From positions 1 to 25,696 of the forward strand of contig JAKCWW010008646.1 of NCBI GenBank assembly GCA_026260175.1: DNA of 25,696 bases, written 5' to 3'. Both the position numbers and the translations under genes were made by a program. The notes below the pieces were generated by a model, which was not told the DNA's origin, did no database searches, and worked only from the letters and a program-made list of their open reading frames with translations. The stretch comes from Reticulitermes lucifugus. Lineage: Eukaryota; Arthropoda; Insecta; Blattodea; Rhinotermitidae. The stretch's first letter is position 1; every line of letters begins with the position of its first letter. Below, piece by piece: positions 18,866-25,696 of the stretch.

Positions 18866-19933
18866 GAATTTAGATTGTTTTACAAGGTGGAAATATGGGG
18901 CTAGAAAAGGGATGGAGAGTAGCTGATGGGTTCCAGGGGAGATCTTGCAAGACATTGTAAGGATACCTGGAAATACGGTAAATGGAGTAGCAGAACTGGA
19001 AGTGGATAGGGACTGTATTCGCTTATTATGTCTTGGTGCAGGGTCAGGCACATTGGGAAAATGAACTTGTAAGGGGCTGCAATAAATGGCAGATGCAGAA
19101 TATTCGATTTGGAAGTTGGGACAGAGATTTAAAGGAGGAGCTGGATAAAATTGGTTTGGGATCTATCTGACAACCTGCATGACAGTATTGTAACCGCTAT
19201 ACATAATATGCTGAAACTTAAGTCATAATGACATACCAAGGTAAATACTATGGTTAAACATTCGTTTGTTTTGTCATAGGAACTTAAATTGGGGTGGGGG
19301 AGGGTTATGCAATACATGATAGCAGAAATGGTTTCACATGGTTTAGAACTGGGGTGCTTGGGAGATTGAAGGGGTTAAGGAGTGGGGTACAGGGGAAGAT
19401 ATTCACTATGCAGAGTTGAGGAGACTGCCAGTCACATACTCTTAAATTGTTCAGAGCCAAAGAGATGGAGAGAGAAGTTCTTGAGGAGGAAGTGGCTGGA
19501 CATAAAGGATGAGACAGTTTTTAAAATATCTGTTGAATGCACAAAGATTACAAGTGCCAGGACAGCATAGTCGGTATAGCGACTCAGTAGGGCTGAACGG
19601 TATGGGGATCGAATCCCGGTAGGCGAGAGGTTTTCCGCATCTGTCCAGACCAGCCCTGGGGCCCACCCAGCCTCCTATACAATGGGTACAGGGTCATTCC
19701 CGCGGGTAAAGCGGCAGGGGCATGGAGTTAACCACCCAAGTTTAAAGAAGGAGTAGAGCTATACCTCTACTTTCCTGTGCCTTCATGGCAGGTTATAGGG
19801 TGAACTTTACCTTTGCACAAAGATTATAGAAGTACAAAATTTAGGAGAATTCTTATACACTGTTGTAAGTGAGTGTCCTATACAAGAGAAATATGAGACA
19901 GAGAGCAGTATTGGTGTAAATATTAATGAATGA
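18866..19933 (+). mobile_element. LINE ORF2 C-terminal relic, split by a SINE
   Basis: In changing frames the plus strand reads EIWGLEKGWRVADGFQGRSC (18890 on), IPGNTVNGVAELEVDRDCI, NKWQMQNIRFGSWDRDLKEE then LDKIGLGSIW (19080-19170), YSLCRVEETASHILLNCSEP then KRWREKFLRRKWLDIKD (19400-19520). Across the SINE it resumes with CTKIIEVQNLGEFLYTVVSE and stops at 19931-19933. CxxC...H....C is the zinc-knuckle end of non-LTR retrotransposon ORF2. The clade (Jockey/R1/CR1 type) is not decided. Frameshifts show it is inactive; the 5' part is missing, as usual for LINE insertions. Confidence 0.75.
19551..19813 (+). repeat. tRNA-derived SINE, copy 3, inserted in a LINE
   Basis: Same family as copies 1 and 2: ACAGCATAGTCGGTATAGC head, B box GGGGATCGAATCCCGG, CAGACCAGCCCTGGGGCCCA, GGGTAAAGCGG, GAGCTATACCTCTACTTTCC, and tail AACTTTACCTT. 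It is flanked by TGCACAAAGATTA at 19538-19550 and 19814-19826, a perfect 13-bp target duplication. Removing it restores the LINE reading frame around ECTKIIEVQ. It lacks some body segments (the CCATCTAGTGCCAGGG part). Confidence 0.92.
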
Positions 19934-19944
19934 GAATAAACAGA

Positions 19945-20600
19945 GTAGTACTCAGTCTGAAATAGACAAATTACAAAATTATTATGGTTTGGCCATCAGG
20001 AGGAATGTCAACAATTTGGAAGTCATGAAGTCATGGGCTATCTTTTTTCACAAGCTGTCAACAAATGTGAAACCCCAGCATGGCCTTTGCCCAAGTGGTG
20101 ATGACAGTTGGTGTAAATTCAAGAACAGTGCCAGTTCAGGGTTGCACATGAACATAAACATTCTTTACCAGCTGCTGTTATGGATGCAATTAAACCACTG
20201 TTCAGGGATCTTGCTAGTGTAGATCTTCTGAAGAGATGTCTTCATGGGAAAACTCAGAATCATAATGAAAGTTTGACCTCTTTCATTTGGACAAGGATAT
20301 CCAAAACTGTTTTTATAAGGCTTGACGTGCCCAAGTTTGGGGTATACGATGCAGTATTGTGTTTTAAAGATGGTGTAGCAAAAAACAGTGACGTCCTAAA
20401 CATATTAGGTGTGAGATCTGGCTCAAACACAGTGAATGCTCTGAAGCAGATAGATTGGAAAGGATTCAGAAGGCAGAAATAGCCACACTGAGCATCTCAA
20501 TAGAAACAAAAAGAAAGAAAGAAAAAAAAGGGCACAACAAAGAAGAAAAGAAGATCAATACGGTCCAGATGATCCAGAATATGCTGCTGGAAAGCATTAA
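19945..20600 (+). pseudogene. Mutator-like transposase C-terminal relic
   Basis: Reads KLQNYYGLAIRRNVNNLEVM then SWAIFFHKLSTNVKPQHGLC and PSGDDSWCKFK in one frame, HSLPAAVMDAIKPLFRDLAS then LLKRCLHGKTQNHNESLTSF and KFGVYDAVLCFKDG in a second, and ERIQKAEIA, then QYGPDDPEYAAGKH with a TAA at 20598-20600 in others. This matches a protein family frequent in arthropod genomes that I believe is the Mutator-like transposase domain. At least three frameshifts make it a pseudogene. It begins just past the LINE end, so one of the two probably landed beside or within the other. The 5' part of the transposase is missing. Confidence 0.65.
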
Positions 20601-21112
20601 GTGTGAGTCTGTTTCATTATTTACCATCATTTTGGGTGATGTTAAACATTAAATCAACTTTTCTCAAAACTACATTTTCCTAAATTCCAGTACCATTATC
20701 TCATAAAGTATATGAGATGGAAGTCTTGAAATTTCACCATCCCTTGAAAACATCATGATAGTCAATCAGATAAAGGTTTGGGATTGTAGTTACAGCAAGA
20801 GACTGTGTAGATGTAAGTGAATATTAAAAAAGAACTTTAAAAGTAAAAATACATAAAAATACAAAACAAAATATTATGGAAAGTGTATTTCTTGAGAACA
20901 GCTAATTTATCTGATTGTGGTAACATTTTAACTACAGGTGGTAAAAATTTCAAATTTTTATCTCCAGTAGTTTCTTCAGAATGTGTACCTAAATGAAGCT
21001 CAATTTAACATTACTTGCACAGGCTTAAACGCTCCCTACCACCTCCCCTTAAAAGATAAAGGAAAATGGGATGGACAAACCCACCATAACTTCCTTTATT
21101 TGATTATACTAC
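20601..21112. other. No gene recognised
   Basis: AT-rich with homopolymer A tracts. No frame or repeat could be supported. Confidence 0.5.
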
Positions 21113-21257
21113 CCAGGCTATACTAGTGAAGCAGTGTACCTTATACTAACCAGGCTATACTAGATGAGCAGTATAACATGCTCACCAGGCTATACTAGGA
21201 GTGCAGTGTAACATATACTCACCAGGCTATAATAGACGAACAGTGTTAACTTATGAA
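21113..21257. repeat. Four-unit tandem repeat of 34-37 bp
   Basis: Each unit starts CCAGGCTATACTAG (fourth: CCAGGCTATAATAG), then a variable GA-rich spot, GCAGTGTA or similar, and a TATACTMA-like end. Units begin at about 21113, 21150, 21185 and 21222. No coding and no obvious larger element. Confidence 0.85.
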
Positions 21258-22177
21258 ATTCCTTGTTATGTATTACCTCAATTCCCCTCTTGCTTTTAGT
21301 GTGTACCACAATCAACTGAATTATTTATATATGTCATTGTGTTGTAATGTGTTCAATTTGGAAGTTATTAGACAATAAAAGTGGAATGACTGCTTATACA
21401 ATTGTGCTGAGAATCATCGAAATCTTTAATGCACACTTGTGAAGAGGAAATGAAAAGCACCAATAACAAAATATTAGAGACAGTAGAGAATTATCTTACA
21501 CAATATCGACAATTACATCCATCTGCGAAAATGCACTTATTAATGAGTCACACACAGGGTTGCCAGCAACTGTAAGTCTATTCAGCAGCTGCAATATACA
21601 TTCTGAGGCCTGAATATCAAGCACCCTTTGTCATATCATGTAACACGCGAATTACTTCAGAATGAAGTACGCTTGACATGTTCCAACTATGTAAAAAAGA
21701 TAATTTTAAGTTCATTGATTTTATCCAAAGTGGAACATTTTTACTACAATAACCCCCTTCTTCGACTAATACAGAAAAATAGAGCAGTCTGCCAATTTTG
21801 ATAGTTCTGTCTGAATTCTACACAACAGTTACTCCTAGCGTTTCTATATAGTCCAACAGTTCTTCCCATAACAGTAAAAGAGTTAAAAAGTTAAAAGCAT
21901 TCTACATTAAGTATGCACTAGTACTTACTTATTCTGCTGCTGGAAATCCTGTTCACATCTTAATGTTTCCCTCTTGTACACTCATAGAGAAGATTAATGA
22001 TAAGGTATTCAAACATCTGAAAATCCTGCTTCTTTCTGCACATTTGGCTTGGTTGCATGTTACAGTTATTGAGGCAATGTTATGTCTGGATTATTGAACA
22101 TTTCATAAAGTATCCAGCTGAGAAACTGAGTCACAACGTACATCCCCAACAGTCAACAAAAATTTTACATGTTGTGG
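21258..22177. other. No gene recognised
   Basis: AT-rich intergenic sequence; nothing supported on either strand. Confidence 0.5.
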
Positions 22178-22537
22178 AGTGAACCCGTAGTTGTATAGAG
22201 TATTATGATCACATACTAATGATACCGATGATAATTTATATTTCAGCAAAATACTGTAATGTACTCGAACCCACACATAATGAGTTATAAAACTGACCAC
22301 ACAGTGATTGTGGTCAGTTTTAATGTACTATTTTGACCTTCACCTGGAAGAGCCGAGACAAATCTGTATACTTTTTACAAGGAATGCTTTGTCATTTACA
22401 GTCATAAAAATATATATTATTACATTTGGCCTCATTATATGTGGGTTCGAGTACATTACAGTATTTTGCTGAAATATAAATTATCATCGGTATCATTAGT
22501 ATGTGATCATAATACTCTATACAACTATGGGTTCACT
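22178..22537. repeat. Near-perfect 107-bp inverted repeat (foldback element D)
   Basis: Left arm 22178-22284 and right arm 22431-22537. AGTGAACCCRTAGTTGTATA starts the arm; TACTCGAACCCACA-TAATGAG ends it on the inner side. Only a few differences are visible. The 146-base centre begins with a separate perfect 13-bp hairpin TAAAACTGACCAC...GTGGTCAGTTTTA (22288-22300, 22310-22322). No protein. Confidence 0.88.
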
Positions 22538-24204
22538 TCAATCTTGCCCTTTCTAGGACATAATGAGCCACTCCTCTCAGTAGATATAGTTATTAAATAA
22601 TCTACACACCAACGAAATATTATCTGCTTATATTCCATATAAAATCTCACCAAAACGGCCCACCACTTTCTTTATACCCCTGGTAACTTAACAGTTACTT
22701 CGACAAAGCCGGCTGGTGCAGCAGTAACACATTAAATCAAATCTCAAAGGGGTATGCCAAATTAGGTGCTCACATTCTTCACACAATTCCAAAAAAAATG
22801 CACTTACAGTTTAGAGACATTTAAAATGTATTAACTTATAATTATGTACTCTCTACATGTTTTGGCTTGACTTAACTTATTATTGGCTTGGCTTAACTTC
22901 TTATGATTTACGTATCTGCCAATTGCAAATGCATTCTTTTGAACTTGTATGAATAATATCTTTAATGCACAGAATATGAATAATACTAGGTGCTCAGATT
23001 TCAACACATCTCTCCAGGTGAATACCAGAACAGTTCTTTAAAATAGGCCATGACTGCCCCATTTCCAATCCTTATCTATTTGCCACTGGTAGTCATATTA
23101 CCAAACTTGTACGTGTACAACTCATGGTATTTATTTTCTACATTGTTAATTATCTGGTATTCAGTAATTTATGAATATGTTTAAAATTGCTCAAAACATG
23201 TCTGTATTCTACTTAACAAAAATGTTTTGTTTCATTTTTGTACAGTAATCATGGGAACTTAAGACATAATGTCCATAAAGACATACTACAAGTAATTTTA
23301 AAAAGAAAGTACATGCACAGTACATATCTTTACATTGGCAGTTCAATATCAGATTTATTCAGAAAAAAAATGGAGACAGTGTCAATTACTACGTGAGAAA
23401 TGTCATCTGTAACAGAAAAATGCTTGAAAAAGTTTGTGTTTTCTGCATTAATCAGGAAACATATTAACAACACAAGGAAGTCTACCTATTGAAAAAGCAG
23501 AAGAAACAAAATGCAAGATCTTAAGCAAGGCTTGAACTGCCCTCAAAACTACAGCTTGTCATCAGATATCCTTTATCTTCACTTGCAGAAATCAAGCTAT
23601 GAACTCATCCAGCTGCTGCTCCAAATGTCAGCACCAAAGACAATGCTCAGGCCTCTCCTGCTTTATATTCAACAAGACAAAACATACACACAAAAACGAT
23701 GACCACACACAAATCAGATATTTTAAGTATTAATTTTTAGAATTATCACCCTATGTTATGGCAGGCTGCTATGTTGATGTTTTGGAGAAATTCCAATATC
23801 CAGCCCATCTTACCCTGAACAGAGATGTCTCCAAAACTGATCTATTGTAACTGTATAAGACTACAGCATTATCCATAAAACATCCTTATGTCAAAGTTAA
23901 CTCCATAAGTATAAGATATTATTGTGGATCATCTGCATGCATTTCAACACAACAGATCAACTACCAGTCACATATTCTGTATTTATCAAATAATTGACAA
24001 AAAAATGAGAATAAAATGGGGCACTATATCAGATATTTGGAGGCTTCAAGAAAGTATGATTCAGTTAGGAGGGAGGTTTATATAATATCCTTATTGAGTT
24101 TGGTAAACCCATGAAACTGTAAGTAGTTAGGTTAATTAAATGTGTTGGGATTAAACATACAGTAAAATCTGAGAAAACTAACTGACATACTCATATCTTA
24201 TGTA
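22538..24204. other. No gene recognised
   Basis: AT-rich intergenic sequence. A short direct repeat TTGGCTTGACTTAACTTATT / TTGGCTTGGCTTAACTTCTT lies near 22862-22905. CAGTAAAATCTGAGAAAACT at about 24161, after TA, looks like a single pogo-type end, without a partner. Confidence 0.45.
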
Positions 24205-25200
24205 CAAAATGCAGGTCAAAATTGCAACACAAATATCCATGTTAAATCCTCTGAAACTGTGGTAAAGTTCAAATACTTGGGAATGATACTAACAAATGAA
24301 AACTGCATACATGAAGAAATTAAGAGCAGAATAAATTCAGGAAATTCTTGTCAACATTCAACCCAGAATCTTTTGTCTTCACATTTGCTATCTAAGAATA
24401 CAAAGATTAACATAAGAACTATAATTTTGCCTATAGTTTTGTATGGGTGTGAAACTTGGCCCCTGTCATTTTAAGAAAAACAAACTTTTGGTGTTCATGA
24501 ATAGGGTGCTGAGGAAAATATGTGGGTCTAAGATGGACAAAGTAATAGGAGCTTCAAGAAAATTGCATAATGAGAAGCTTCTTGATTTGCAAGGGCGTAG
24601 ATGGTAGGGGAGTGGTGCAGCCGCCCAGGGCAGCAGAGTCCAAGGGGCAGCAAAATAAATATTTGTATTGACAAAATTCGATTTTATGCGCTCAACAAAT
24701 TGTAAATTATTGAGGCAAATAAAAGTAAACTTAATACATAAATGTGATTGTTTTAAAGTTTGTAATTTTTGTTAAGAGTGGCCATTGTGATCACTCGCCC
24801 CAGGCACCATAAAACCTAGCTATGCCACTGTTGTTTTGTACTCCTCATAAAGTATTATTCGGTTGACCACATCAAAAGTATGAGATTGACAGGACATTTG
24901 GCACATATTGTGGAGAAAAGACATGCATACACTGTTTTGGTGGAGAAACCTGAAGGAATGAGACGACTTGGAAGACTGGAGCATAGATGGGAAGACAATG
25001 TTAAAATAAATCATAAAGATATAGGCTGGGAAGGTGTGAACTGGATTCATCTGGCTGAGGATAGGGACAAGTGGTGGGATCTTGTGAATATGATAATGAA
25101 CCGTCAGATTTCATAAAATGTGGAGTATTTCTTGATTAGCCAAGGAATTATTGGCTTCTCAGGAAGGACTCCATTCCATGAAGTTAGTTACTTTGTTATT
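24205..25200 (+). mobile_element. LINE reverse-transcriptase C-terminal relic, split by a hAT MITE
   Basis: Reads SSETVVKFKYLGMILTNENC then IHEEIKSRINSGNSC, TKINIRTIILPIVLYGCETW (24250-24470) and, after the MITE, MRLTGHLAHIVEKRHAYTVL, KPEGMRRLGRLEHRWEDNVK and GWEGVNWIHLAEDRDKWWDL to a TAA at 25114-25116. The blocks KYLGM.LTN, ILPIVLYGCETW, GH.AH...KR and RWEDN are typical of the end of a very common insect non-LTR retrotransposon reverse transcriptase (clade not assigned). An early stop after LSF and frame changes show it is dead. The following 80 bases still read like the repeat's usual 3' tail. Confidence 0.82.
24590..24830. mobile_element. hAT-type MITE inside the LINE relic
   Basis: 241 bp flanked by TTGATTTG (24582-24589) and TTGTTTTG (24831-24838), an 8-bp target duplication with one mismatch. 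The right end on the opposite strand is CAGTGGCATAGCTAGGTTTT; the left end is CAAGGGCGTAGATGGTAGGG, a degenerate partner. Both have GC-rich subterminal parts (CCGCCCAGGGCAGC and GCCCCAGGCACC) around an AT-rich middle. Removing it joins the LINE codons to read LLDLYSS. The left end resembles the left end of the hAT relic at 8835. Confidence 0.83.
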
Positions 25201-25696
25201 CGGTCATTATACACATAACAAATATGTCTGAACCAGCCATCATTAAATTGTCACTCATTCAGTTATTAAACATATTATTAACCAAGCAGTTCCTTAAAAA
25301 CATATACCTTTCTCTCACTAATTTTTAATTTATTTTTCTTTCATGTCCTTCAAGTGTTTTATGTGTAACAGACCATGTTATTTCCATACACTGCAGCTCA
25401 ATATCAGTGTTTAAATTTGCTCATTCTGGATACTGTTGAAGGATTGCTTTCCACCATGGACAGTATCAAAATACTCTAAATAAATGGTCTTAACAGCAGT
25501 TTGGTTTGGTCTCAAATTTTAGCTGGGTATAAGCAGATACTGAACTAGTACACAAATTTAAATTAGTTGCCACCTGTCACACTGCAGCAAGATGCTAGAA
25601 TAACCACTACAGAGACCAGGTGTCAAATATTAACCATGTATTTAATATTGTATTCACCGTGCATCTTGTATAAATTAAAATTGAAATTAAAACCAA
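25201..25696. other. No gene recognised
   Basis: AT-rich; nothing supported. Confidence 0.5.

Noticed and set aside
21113-21257. CRISPR-like array
   Set aside because: Units are contiguous and diverged without constant repeats and unique spacers; the genome is eukaryotic.

Overview
This is insect nuclear DNA. It has split coding exons with GT/GC...AG borders, AT-rich introns, tRNA-derived SINEs and dense, decayed transposon relics. Several repeat-encoded peptide scraps resemble sequences I associate with cockroach and termite genomes, so a blattodean (or other polyneopteran) source is my best guess; this is inference from memory.

The one recognisable host gene lies on the plus strand, in eight exons between about 2059 and 18222. 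Its product is an ionotropic receptor that I identify as Ir21a-like, from the ligand-binding segments, the pore signature FWYVFGTFTNCFTF and the M3 segment ACYTGCIIAFVTLP. When the exons are joined the splice phases agree and give about 685 residues ending in a stop. The N-terminal exons (signal peptide and start of the amino-terminal region) are not recognised and probably lie upstream of the window. Ir21a acts with the co-receptors Ir25a and Ir93a as a cooling receptor in flies and in heat-seeking by mosquitoes.

Layout: 1-220 holds the 3' end of a dead mariner transposon. Bases 221-2058 are mostly unassigned. The first visible receptor exon is followed by a long intron (2280-6415) with two foldback elements, two SINE copies and a minus-strand protein relic. 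Later introns contain a roughly 2.2-kb hAT relic (8835-11066), a foldback element with hammerhead-ribozyme-like arms (12908-13442), a decayed Tigger/pogo transposase (about 14020-15351) and a possible antisense exon (13719-13891). Downstream of the stop are polyadenylation signals, a pogo-type MITE (18582-18754), a LINE 3' end split by a SINE (about 18866-19933), a Mutator-like transposase relic (about 19945-20600), a short tandem repeat (21113-21257), a 107-bp inverted repeat (22178-22537) and a second LINE 3' end split by a hAT MITE (about 24205-25200).

The receptor exons remain open through every TE-laden intron, so the gene appears intact over the visible part while the surrounding transposons are inactive. 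The most unusual items are the hammerhead-like foldback, the GC-AG receptor intron, the roughly 200-residue receptor tail, and the datable nested insertions.
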